A stretch of DNA of 50,989 nt from Chara braunii (lineage: Eukaryota; Streptophyta; Charophyceae; Charales; Characeae), in assembly GCA_003427395.1 (NCBI GenBank), contig BFEA01000001.1:3021721-3072709 (forward strand). The letters run 5' to 3'. Within the stretch, counting starts at the first letter, position 1. The number at the start of each line of letters is the position of its first letter. Of the stretch, positions 31,701 through 41,335 are shown piece after piece. Position numbers and translations under genes: made by a program. Below the pieces are notes generated by a model. That model was not told the origin of the DNA. It did no database searches and saw only the letters and a list, made by a program, of their open reading frames with translations.

Positions 31701-33040
31701 CCCAACGGGGCATGTAACAGAGACAGAGGGTGTTTTTGTTATTAAAAAAACGGAAAAAAAGGGCTTGGTCCTACAACAGAGGATTGCCGCGAAGTAACAC
31801 ATCTGCGGATCACCTTGATGTTTGTCACTTGTGGGGAGAACTGTGGTACGCGATGTCACAGTGGCAATATTCTCGCTCCTTTTTTTTTTATAACATCAGT
31901 TGACAGTCCACTACCATGGCGGCCTGCAGATGACCCCGGTCTATTCGTGGGGAGCAGCATGTGCAGGAAAGCAGGTTCAGCATCCCAGGATGCCAGTGAG
32001 AACCATAATTTAGGGAGAGCAGGACAGGAATGATTATTCTGGGAGAGCCAGGGGATTGATTTTATGTTCTCTCTTTTCTGAAATCCTGGTCCTAGCCCTA
32101 TCATTATCCAGCTCAATCTTCCCACAGCTTCCCCTGTCCCTGTTCCAGAGAAGACTTGTAGCTGGAAAGTTTGTCCTTTGTATTGTTGTCAAAGTTGTCC
32201 CAGCTGTCAAAGTTGACACCTTTGCTAGCTGCCATTGCATTGTCCACTTCAGCTGAAAGCAAACAACAGTGGCCATCCAATTTAGCATGTGGTTCTGGGC
32301 CTCGCCACACCGCACAGCACTCAGCAAACGTTTTTGGTGAGTGGTGTGTCTTCGCACCACTCATCAACACTTTAGGTAAACACTTCAGGTGTGAGACTTT
32401 TCTTCAAGACTCGTAGAAACTGGGTCTGGTGAGTGCTTGCAAAAGCCACTGTTCTCCCGGCCTGCATTTTTGGCTTTTGGTAGGTTGAGACTGGTCTAGA
32501 CCGGCGGGCTGGACCTGTTTGTTATTCAGTGTTTACCAATTTGGTATTTGAGCAGCAGACATTGATTGGGGAGATGAGAACTCAAAATAGCAATGTCGGC
32601 CGAGGTTTAATATCGCAGCATAACCAACATTGCTAGCAGTGTGGTAGCATTAACGCACATCCCTTCTCCTCATGCCACCCAGTCTGCGTATGAGAATGTC
32701 CACCCTCACTATTTATCCAAAAATACTATCCGTCGATTCCTTGAAAACACCGTAGCCCGTGTGTATGGAATCAAGAAAAATGTTGCCTAATCCATGGTCC
32801 CCGTGGTGCCTCGGATTTTTGCGTATTTCTCCAGGAAACTAACATGAAAAATAAAAATATGACACCGTTTCACCAAGTTCACGCAACAGTACAGAACCCA
32901 GGGCTCAATACCTAGACCTACCCATACCCCCTGCACATCTACCCGTTGACCCTGTGTGCCTCAAACCCGCGACCTGTCCCTAAAGTCATAGGTCGTGGTT
33001 CTGCACATTAATTGGGTCATGGGGACTTGAACCATAGACT
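31701..33040. other. No recognised gene
   Basis: Unique-looking sequence with short stop-riddled frames. A palindromic patch at 32971-33000 (GCGACCT, 14 nt, AGGTCGTGG) and a B-box-like GGTTCAAGTCC on the minus strand at about 33020-33030 are the only signals; I do not call a tRNA. Confidence 0.4.
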
Positions 33041-33720
33041 ATAGGAGTAGTCTTAGTGTCAGTCCGGAAGGTTAGTCCTACGTACAACGACGGGCCAGTA
33101 TACGTTAGCCTAGGAGGTGCTAGAAGCGTCAACTTGACCATTCGAGACTGTGGAAGTCAGTCGGCCAGTCTACCTAGTCCAGTCAGCAGTTCCCAGTCCC
33201 AATCCACCTTGTCCAGTCAGCAAGTACCAGGTGGGGCTGCACATGTTTGGGCCTGGGACCGGTGGCAGGCCAGACCACCAGCAAAACAGTATAAATAAAG
33301 AGGCAGCGCTCACCGCTCGGTCATGGATTTATTTTGCCTGCGAGCCATACGGAAGCGCTGCTGGTGCGACTTGTGCACGGAGGTCTGCAGGTGCCCGACG
33401 ACGAAGAGGGCAGAGGTGGATGATGACGGCCATAGCCACCTGGAGGAGGAAGACGGCGGCAGCCATACCCGCTTGACATGAGTAGTGTGTAGCAAGTTGC
33501 GTGCAAGGGTGTGTGGACATTCACGGTAGATCCTAGTGCGTGCGTGCATGTGTGTGAACGAGTGAGGGTGTGCCTGACGCAGTGTTCAGTTGGGAATTCA
33601 TACAGCGTTCAGCAGCCATAGCCGCTAAATGTAACAAGTTGACTAAAGCTGTGTTCCTGGCCGAAGGGCCATATCTCTGAGTTTTCGGTGTGGGTGCTAG
33701 ACGCCATCTCAAGTTTGTTG
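33041..33720 (+). repeat. Possible LTR or leader of element C
   Basis: Non-coding DNA upstream of element C with repeated CCAGTC motifs (33157-33230), a TATAAATA box at 33290-33297, and GC-rich sequence after it, as expected for an LTR with U3/R. No matching 3' copy was found by eye after 36950, so this is tentative. Confidence 0.35.
33290..33297 (+). promoter_or_regulatory. TATA box candidate
   Basis: TATAAATA, preceded by CAG and followed by AAGAGGC, in otherwise GC-rich DNA. Possible start region of the LTR-like stretch 33041-33720. Confidence 0.4.
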
Positions 33721-34011
33721 TCTATCTTCGTATTCCAGAGGTTGTTTGCCATCGGCATCTACATGTATGCATTTTGGGAGTGACGTTGAGACAAGTCTGA
33801 TTGCACTGGTATCGGTGCGGTCCCCGTTGTCCACGCCATCGAACCAGTCGTGGTGATGAAGAAAAGACCGTCGGCGAGGAGTAGATGAAGAGAGAGAGAG
33901 AGAGAAGGACACACGTAAGGAGGAAGAAGATAGTCTGCCATAGCGGACGGCGGCCATAGCCGCCAAGCTCGGAGGAAAGAGAGGAAGACAAGTTGGACGA
34001 AGGCGTAGACG

Positions 34012-34013
<2 letters not shown>

Positions 34014-34101
<88 letters not shown>

Positions 34102-34102
34102 N

Positions 34103-34158
<56 letters not shown>
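34014..34158. repeat. (GA)n microsatellite with an unresolved base
   Basis: About 72 GA units, with N at 34102. A short GA run also occurs at 33889-33904. The tract runs directly into the RT of element C. Repeat length is uncertain, and sequence on its two sides may have been joined wrongly in assembly. Confidence 0.95.
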
Positions 34159-34160
<2 letters not shown>

Positions 34161-35460
34161 AAGGAACTTGAGGAACTCAAGAAACAACTACAAGAACTAA
34201 CTGAAAGAGGATGGATTCGGCTCAACTCATCTCCTTATGGTGCTCCTGTCTTATTCGTGCCCAAAAAGGAAGGTGAACTTAGACTATGTATTGATTATTG
34301 TGGGTTGAGTGTCGTCACCGTCACCGTCACCGTAGAACCACTTCCACCCGTTGACGGCTTGTTGGACCAATTGCAGGGATGCAGGTACTTTAGTAAGATT
34401 GATCTCAAGTCAGGGTACCACCAGATCGAGATGACTCCCGATGATCAACACAAGATATCCTTCCGAATCAGGTATGGTCACTACAAGTTCGTAGTTATGC
34501 CTTTCAAACTGACTAATGCTCCTGCTACCTTCCAAAGGTCTATGAATGAAGTGTTTCGTCAGTGACTGGATCAGTTCGTAGTTGTTTATCTCGACGATAT
34601 CCTCGTGTACAGTATGACACTAAAGGATCACGAGAAGCACCTACAAATGGTTCTACAGAAGTTGCGAGAAGGCAACTTCAAACTGAATCTCAAAAAGTAT
34701 GAGTTTGCAAAGCCTGAAGTATTATACTTATGGCATAGAGTAAACGAAAAAGGACTAAGGCCGAAAGAGAATAAGATGACAACAATTCAGGATTGGTCTC
34801 ATCCTAAGACTGTCATGAAACTGAGGTCTTTTCATGGCTTGCTAGTTATTATAGGAAGTTTGTAAGGAACTTCTTCTTGATAGCTGCTCCTATGAGAAGA
34901 CAACTGAAGAAAGAAAAACCTTGGTTGTGGGACAGTGATTATGAGTCCTCGTTCAAGAAATTGAAACATGTACTGACTCACTATCCTGTCTTAAAGATTG
35001 ATGATTTTTCTCTCTCTTTCATCGTCACGACTGACGCAAGTCTGTATGAAATTGAGGTTGTGCTACAACAAAACGATGGTAAGGGATATAGATAGACCTA
35101 TCGAGTTTATGTCCAGAAGGTTTCCGCCTGAGAAAGTGGCCAACTCCTGTATGCCTTGGTTGCTGCACTGGACACATGGAAACACTACTTGCTAGGGAGA
35201 CACTTCACTGTCTACCCAAACCACTCTACCCTGAAGTGTATAAAGACCCAATCGAGACTCTCTGACAAGTACGTGAGATGGTCCGCTTTCATTAACACAT
35301 TTGACTTTGAATTGAAGACAATCAAAGGAAAGTCCAATATGGTTGTTGATGCTTTGTCCAGGTGTGTCAATTTCTTTAAAACAATTCTCTCCTACCTCGA
35401 TATTGGGAATGAACTGAAAGAGAAGATTTGTGAGGGTTGTGTTGATGACCCGATATAGAA
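34159..35460 (+). pseudogene. Gypsy element C: reverse transcriptase and RNase H
   Basis: The frame leaves the GA tract and reads [28 protein letters not shown], then a V-T-V-T-V stretch from a tripled GTCACC (34315-34332) where related RTs have LNxxTVKNxYPLPxID. [14 protein letters not shown], a normal YLDDILVY (about 34586-34609) after a TGA at 34563-34565, and the thumb (LREGNFKLNLKKYEFA) follow. RNase H spans about 34930-35350 in three frames (TTDASLYEIEVVL; LYALVAALDTWKHYLLG; GKSNMVVDALSR). Gag and protease are absent. Decayed by stops at 34563, 35093 and 35456. Confidence 0.85.
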
Positions 35461-36950
35461 TCCTATTATTGGGACCTTGCAAAGAGACCCAAAACTTTTT
35501 CCTGAATGTCGAATGACTAATGATCTACTTTTCTTTATTGATAAGACTAACGAACCCAAAACTCTTTCCTGAATGTCGAATGACTGATGATCTACTTTTC
35601 TTTATTGATAAGACTAACGAAAGATTGTGCATTCCATACAAGGAACCAATTAAGAGTATGATTATTGGGGAATGACACGATGCCGAGGTTACGTGAGGTA
35701 CACTTCGGTTTTAAGAAGATCTTTGCGGATGTAAGGGAACGCTTTGAATGGAAAGGAATGAAGGGAGAAGTGCTAACCTATGTGCGAACTTGTCTTGTTT
35801 GCAAGAGAAATAAACCCTCGCATGAGAATCCCCTGGGACTATTGAGACCGCTACCTATTCCAAGTGAGTCAGGTGAGTCTATCTCCATTAACTTCATGAG
35901 TCTCACTAAGAGCTGGAACGACAACGGTCAGGTAATGGTCATTGTAAATCGATTCTCAAAGTCTGCGATGTTCATTCCTTTGTCAGTTGAAGCCAAGACT
36001 GAACTAGTCATCCAAAAATTTCAGATGCGATAGGTCTCAGAATACGGGTTCCAAAAGACCATCGTTTCTGATAGGGATGTCCGGTTCACTGGACTTCAAT
36101 GGTAGAAGTTGATGGAAGCCTATGACACTAGATTGACTATGTCATCTGGCAAACACCCTGAAACGAATGACCAAACTGAACAAATGAATCGTTTGTGCCA
36201 AGTTCACTTTTGTGCGTGTATGTACGACCCGATCAAGTAGATTGGGATGATAACTTGTTTAAGATTGCTAGTGCATATAACAACAATGTAAATATTGTTA
36301 CAGGAAGAACACCAAATGCACTACACAAAGGTTGGAAGCCTAAGCGTCTCATTGATGCTTTAACCCAGGACCAGATTCAAAGACTACCCTCAAGAACTCA
36401 TGAATTTACAGTTTTATATGAAGAAGATATAAAGAAAGTCAAGGAAAATATACAAAAAAACCAGTTGCAGATGATTGAGCAGGCCAACAAGCATCGTCGA
36501 CCGTCGCAATTTGAAGAAGGTGATTTTGTATGGGTAAAGTCTAAAGAATTTTCCTTGAAAGAGAATGTGTCTCAGAAACTGTTGCTTGTCTATTACGGAC
36601 CCTAAGAAGTTCTCAAGGTGATTGGGGATGTAGATGGACCCTCTCACAAAATTGACATAACCCCACACCTTAAGACCTATCATGTCTTTCACACGTTTAA
36701 ACTGTTGCCATATGTAGAGGGAATTGAGTTTCCTAACAGACCATCTATGTTCCCACCCTCCATGAATGGAGGTTATGAAGTTGAAAAGATTTTGGAAAAG
36801 GTTACTTCTCTACAGGTAGCAGAGGAAGATCGTAGAAGAAATATAAGATCAAGTTCAAGTCTCAACCTCCAGCTGAAGCTAGATGGTTCAGTAAGAAAGA
36901 ACTCCTACCTACTGCTTTTGACATCATTGCAACATATGAACGTGGGTTAA
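35461..36950 (+). pseudogene. Gypsy element C: integrase and C-terminal tail
   Basis: A 67-bp tandem duplication at 35487-35620 shifts the linker. The zinc finger retains HFGFKKIFADVRERFEW and CLVCKRNKPSH (35700-35830), with its first His block in another frame. The core gives INFMSLTKSWNDNGQVMVIVNRFSK, then TIVSDRDVRFTG (36058-36090) and HPETNDQTEQMNR (36152-36190). 36195-36605 and 36618-36760 contain the GPF/Y-type module VWVKSKEFSLKE and FHTFKLLPY. GGYEVEKILEK near 36770 is a degenerate chromodomain start. Stops at 36031, 36103 and 36603 disable it. Confidence 0.82.
35487..35620. repeat. 67-bp tandem duplication in element C
   Basis: 35487-35553 and 35554-35620 differ at two positions (TTTTTCC/CTTTCC and ACTAATG/ACTGATG). 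Not a multiple of three, so it shifts the frame between RNase H and integrase. The two differences argue for a real, old event. Confidence 0.92.
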
Positions 36951-37500
36951 AAGAAAGCTAATGTATTTTTGCGATAGAACTTGAAAACTAGGGCGACATG
37001 AATGCAATAACGCACTCGTTATGCCTCATAACCGGTCTAAAGGGTCCCAGGCCCGACGACGGCTTCAAGTCGCAAAAAGAGGTAGGACCCCAAAATTTGG
37101 AATCAGGGGACCTGCGCCAAACAGTGGACTAAAAGTTAACTGTACACGACCTCAGTCAAAGTCACCGCGGACCCAGCCTTGACCGTCGGTCAGACACACA
37201 CTCTTGTTTGTATGCAGGTACCACGACAACGTTCAGGTCAAGTGAAAGTCTGCAACTATATGGGATCCAGGTCGTCGGTTGCGAGTCAATCTGAGTCACC
37301 GTGGGTGGGAGACCTGAGGCATGTCAGTCTGGTCCAACACTACATAAGACCCTGCCCCCTGGGAGTCAACATCCAGTTTTGCTATGTTGACTTGACATTG
37401 GCTGGACGCTGGTTGGACGTTGTCTTGACGTTGGCTTGACTTTGACTAAACGTTGGCACTGTGGACGACGACGTGAGACTGCTGCTTCATGCTGGCGCCT
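36951..37500 (+). other. Region after element C, possible 3' LTR; no gene
   Basis: No coding potential. Short GTTGAC/GTTGG-type repeats at 37384-37455 (TTGACTTGACATTGGCTGG and variants). An LTR is expected here, but its ends were not found. Confidence 0.35.
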
Positions 37501-37521
37501 TCTTGCTTTGGCCCTAGCCTC

Positions 37522-37640
37522 TGCTGATGTGGCGCAAGCCACGTTGCCTTCGACATTGCTGATGTGGCACATACCTCTCTGTTTTCATTGCTGACGTGGC
37601 ATTTGCCACACTATCTACATTGCTGAGTTGGATGCGACAA
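37522..37640. repeat. About 33-bp minisatellite with TGCTGACGTGGCA core
   Basis: Core TGCTGATGTGG or TGCTGACGTGGC starts at 37522, 37557, 37589 and 37621 (last one TGCTGAGTTGG), spacing 32-35 bp. It is the reverse complement of the minisatellite core at 25-171. Confidence 0.7.
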
Positions 37641-38059
37641 GGAGGGAGATCGGGATCTGTGGATGATTGAGAGAAAATGAGGTACTTACCTGCTGATGAT
37701 GTCGATACTGTGCGCTGCTGAACGTCTTTACGGGAGAATGTTGCCACTTGGCATTTTGATGTGATCAAGACTTGTCAAGCTCGTTATTGGACATTGTTTG
37801 CTAATGTGGAGGCGAGGGGAAGCCCGGAGAAGGAGAGGGAATGTTGGGCTACTATCTCTATGGGAATTGATTGATACCATCTCTTCCACCTTCTAATCTG
37901 TCTAATCCCCCTCTCCTCTATTCGTCTATTGGATATGAGACATTGTATCAGGGATCACATTCATGATTATTGGAGACATTGTTCAGCGCCGAGATGTTTT
38001 GTAGTTCGACATCCGACGAGTATCTCTCAGACTGTGTTCATTACACATACCTCATGCCA

Positions 38060-38060
<1 letters not shown>
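37641..38060 (+). other. No gene; possible LTR remnant
   Basis: Contains GGTACTTACCTGCTG (37681) like the LTR-like GTACTTACCTGTGG at 6201, and TGTTGGGCTACTATCTC (37840). A CT-rich stretch follows at 37890-37925. Suggestive of gypsy LTR sequence, not demonstrated. Confidence 0.35.
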
Positions 38061-38127
<67 letters not shown>

Positions 38128-38139
38128 CTATATATATCA
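38061..38139. repeat. Compound (TA)n(TG)n(TA)n microsatellite
   Basis: TA repeat 38061-38083, TG repeat 38084-38125, then a TATCTATATATAT tail. Confidence 0.97.
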
Positions 38140-39129
38140 TACGATACATAACCCCTTGTTTCTTGTGCTCTTCTCCCTCTTTGCCTATGGTTTACCGGGC
38201 AGCTCTGTTTGGCGATGCACGCATGAGTTAAGGGCTGGAGTACATAGGCTTATACTTTCCACCCGACAGTTCGTCCTGCGTCGCTGCCCACACAGTGCTG
38301 CACGAAAAATATGTGGTCGGGAAGAGAAAAAAGTTCAACAAAATAATATCAATGTACCCGCACTGAATGAAAGCTCTGTGCATTCATGTTTTGACGACCT
38401 GTAGAAGGTCGTTCCAGGGCGGCGACAACATGCTGGAGTCCGCCACTTAGGTTCCATGAGGGCTACAAGTGAGATTTTGGAGTGTCACTTCAATTTCATT
38501 GGGGTTGGAAACGACCTTGGGCCAGCAGGCAGACAAACTTTGAAGTTGTGAAGCCCCTGAGCTGGCCGACGGCAAACTGGCAGGAAAACAGTAGCAGAAA
38601 CGGGGGCGGGCTTTGCAGGTGCACGCACGCAGATGTCCTGACAGTGTACGTGGGCGAAGTCTCAATTCCGAGGTGCTCACCTTTTTTTTTTTTTAATAAT
38701 ATGGAAAAATTCATGGGTAAGACCACTATCCCGGGGTGCTCAGTTCTATGATGAATGCCTTCCTCAATGATGTGTGAATTACTTGAAAAACAAGAAGTGA
38801 GAAAACGAAGTGTCATATTGATGATTCAAATTTAAAAAGAAAAAAGGCGGTCGTGGCAGTTTACGGTGGGTCTGGGCGGCCGGAACGCTGTAAAGTTGGG
38901 TTTTTGTGCAACTGGGTGCAGTTGGGCATTTTTTCAGGTTGCTGGCCGGGTCGGGTGCAGTTTGGAAAACTGCAAAACCCCGCTATCCAGTTTGGACAGC
39001 TGGTCATTTATTTATTTTTTGCAGTTAGGGCTGGGTACAATTGTAGGTGTTTTGCAAACTAGATTTGGGTTGGATCCAGTTCACAACATACACAAAGATT
39101 GTGAGCACTGCTTGCGGCCACCTACACCG
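38140..39129. other. No gene; G-rich GGGT-type repeats in second half
   Basis: 38140-38850 has only short frames. 38865-39085 has irregular repeats of TTGGG, CTGGGTGCAGTT and GGGTCGGGTGCAG, similar in style to the minisatellite at 48515-48785. A T run lies at 38681-38694. Confidence 0.45.
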
Positions 39130-39546
39130 AGTTCCACAACGAAGTGTTTCCTACTAGGACCTCGACTTAGTGCCATCCAAGACTCACGAGGGTCCCTTGC
39201 CGACCACTCTGTAAGTTTTCTAAGGCCTTAGATACATCCAATGAACAAAGTATCGTTGGGTTAGGATGCGTCTGCGGGGTACCTAAAGAGTCAATAGCTT
39301 CGGCTAACTCTTGAAGTAGGGAGGGTACATCGCCCACTTCATCAGGAGTAGACGCAACTACAACTTTTTTTGGCCCAATGTGTTTACTGAGTTAGAGCTC
39401 CTAGAAGTCCCACCATGGGAAGAAGAATTTCTAAACCCACCTTTGGGCTATGTATCACCTGCGCCCGCGGCTGCGGGGTCAAACTCGGCGGGTGACCGTG
39501 ATCACGACCGCCTCCCCTCCGGCCCTTACTGGGTGCAGCCACGACT
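39130..39546 (-). pseudogene. Element D: Gag C-terminal or linker remnant
   Basis: From 39551 down the minus strand reads MKVVAAPSKGRRGGG, then a basic/Pro-rich stretch to a stop at 39384. In another frame, about 39370-39190, it reads KKVVVASTPDEVGDVPSLL and QELAEAIDSLGTPQ. The latter looks like real protein, but I cannot assign a domain. Confidence 0.45.
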
Positions 39547-39553
39547 TTCATGA

Positions 39554-39882
39554 ATTTTTTTTGAGTTAAACAAAATCTCAAAAAAAAAATATATATGATG
39601 TTGTAAATCTTTTGGGATCAACATTGCGCATTTTTTTTTTTTTTTTTTTACTTCGTCTTTGAAATTAAAAAATTCAAAAACAAATTTTCCCGAGGCAAAA
39701 ACTGTTTTTTTTTTTTTTTTTTTTTTTAAGAAAAACTATGAAACTTATATGTTTTGTTATTTCACATTCAGTAAAGTTTTTGGATATGACCACAACTTCC
39801 ACAAGAGAAAAGTTGTTCAATTTATTTTTCTGCATAAAATATGTGTTTTCCATAATTGTTTGAATTTTTTTTTATTATTTTT
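39554..39882. mobile_element. 329-bp hairpin (MITE-like) element with 8-bp TSD, copy 3 of family
   Basis: Flanked by perfect 8-bp direct repeats TTTCATGA (39546-39553 and 39883-39890). Removing the insert and one repeat rejoins the minus-strand gag frame (RAEV before, MKVVA after). It carries the hairpin A-run/TGATGTTG, loop TAAATCTTTTGGGAT, CAACATTGCGCA/T-run at 39580-39640, related to 26487-26537 and 27731-27779. T runs at 39632-39650 and 39705-39727. No coding capacity and no clear terminal inverted repeat. An 8-bp TSD without coding potential fits a hAT-type miniature transposon, but the ends do not prove that. Confidence 0.72.
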
Positions 39883-39890
39883 TTTCATGA

Positions 39891-40768
39891 CCTCAGCCCG
39901 CGGCCGTGGCCTCGGCCGCGCATGGCTGCCTCCAGAAGGGATTCATAGCCTTTGGGCGGTATCTTTTGCGATACCTTTCGTTCTTGCATCTAAATTGCTG
40001 ATGACCGTACTCGCCGCAGTTGGTGCAATTTCTCGTGAATAGCTGTATCGCCACACATCCTGATCGAGACCCGCCCTCACCCAAGCCAGAGTCTTGTTTG
40101 GGTTTTGGGTTTGCCCCTAACTCTTCTGTTGACCGCCCTTGCCGCCGCCACCTGCGTTAACCTTTACTAAGGAAGCAAGGTTGCTACCCTCAGCACGATC
40201 CTTACTTTCAAACTCTGTCTCGTCCACTAAGTCGGAATAATCGTCGATCTCAGTTTGATTCCCATCAGAATTAACCATCATCAATCGACTACCTTTCTTT
40301 TTCCACTTGTGTGGACTCTTCTTCTTTCTTTCATCCGTAGAGGGTTGTTGGGATCCTCCAAGCCTAGCCTCTAAGCCTAGGGCCTTGTTGCTGAAGGAGT
40401 CCAGAGTATGATATTCGATGTTGGCCTCGCTGGCCAACAAGTTTTTGATGTACGTGGGAAGACATCTCAAGAACATGGTCATCAAGACCTGTGGATCGTA
40501 GCGCACGTCGGGGACGACAATGAGACAATACACAACAGAGGTAAGTTCATGTGCGAACTTAGACTTTTTAGTATCAAGCCGGGTCAATGCGTCAGTGGCC
40601 TACGGGGCTTGCTAAGGGTTCTACCATCGCATTTCTACCAACTTCATAAAGCTTTCTAGAGTATGGGTCTTAGCCCAATCGTTCATACGCCTGCCAGACC
40701 CTTTCCAAACTACCAATCCATCTTGCCCCATCACGCTGCCGATCCCTCAAGATATGAGGTAGCAATGA

Positions 40769-40770
<2 letters not shown>
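39891..40770 (-). pseudogene. Element D gag, 3' part with CCHC knuckle
   Basis: Directly after the LINE-3 poly(A) the minus strand reads IATSYLEGSAA, a conserved gypsy capsid motif, in the frame left open at 44641. Stops follow (TGA after SAA, others around 40640-40720). 40587-40117 is a long clean frame: VLMTMFLRCLPTYIKNLLAS then a basic KKKSPHKWKKKGS and acidic segment. 40064-39893, in another frame, contains CX2CX4HX4C at 40027-39986, all four ligands present. The RNA-binding knuckle is therefore intact while the capsid is broken. Confidence 0.78.
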
Positions 40771-40804
<34 letters not shown>

Positions 40805-41335
40805 AAGGCACCCCCACCAATGATAGTGGTGCTGGTAAGAGCAGGCACCACTACCACCTGGGGAAAGGCTCCATCTATTGGTGGGGAGCATCACCTGCTG
40901 GAAAACGGGTCCAGCGTCCCATTTACAGAATGAACACCCTCAGAGAAAACATGTTGGAAATCGGGTCCAGCGTCCCCTCATTGACTATCCTGTACTTTTC
41001 CTATACCCAGGCCAGGGCGTGGGCCCTACAGGGTTACTGGGGGGCACCAGTAGTCCCTGTTGCCCCCCTGCCCTTGGTCACTTCCTGGTCACTTCCTGGT
41101 CCCCCTATCGCACTTCCTTCTGAGGATGTCTGAGAGTGTCTGAGAATGTCGCTCCCGCACTTCCTTCTGAGAATGTCTAAGAATGTCTAAGAATGTCTAA
41201 GAGTGAGTATGTCTAAGAATGAGAATGTCTAAGAAATGTCACGACTGTCAGAAAAAAAAAAGCAGAAAAAGACGCAGGGAGAGTCTGCCACAACCATAGG
41301 AAAAAATGCAAAGAAAGCCTGCCACTACTCCCCCC
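40771..41335 (-). other. LINE-3 3' UTR, 10-bp minisatellite and poly(A)
   Basis: 40804-40925 matches the LINE-2 3' UTR. GGAAAACGGGTCCAGCGTCCC-type sequence occurs twice (40900-40920, 40957-40977). 41121-41240 is a 10-bp repeat of AAGAATGTCT and variants on the + strand. Poly(T) 40771-40803. Confidence 0.85.

Noticed and set aside
32970-33030. tRNA gene candidate on the minus strand (GGTTCAAGTCC B box)
   Set aside because: No A box at proper distance and no cloverleaf; a short palindrome explains part of the signal.
33993-34160. Arg-Glu repeat N-terminus fused to RT
   Set aside because: Translation of (GA)n that happens to be in frame with the RT of element C.
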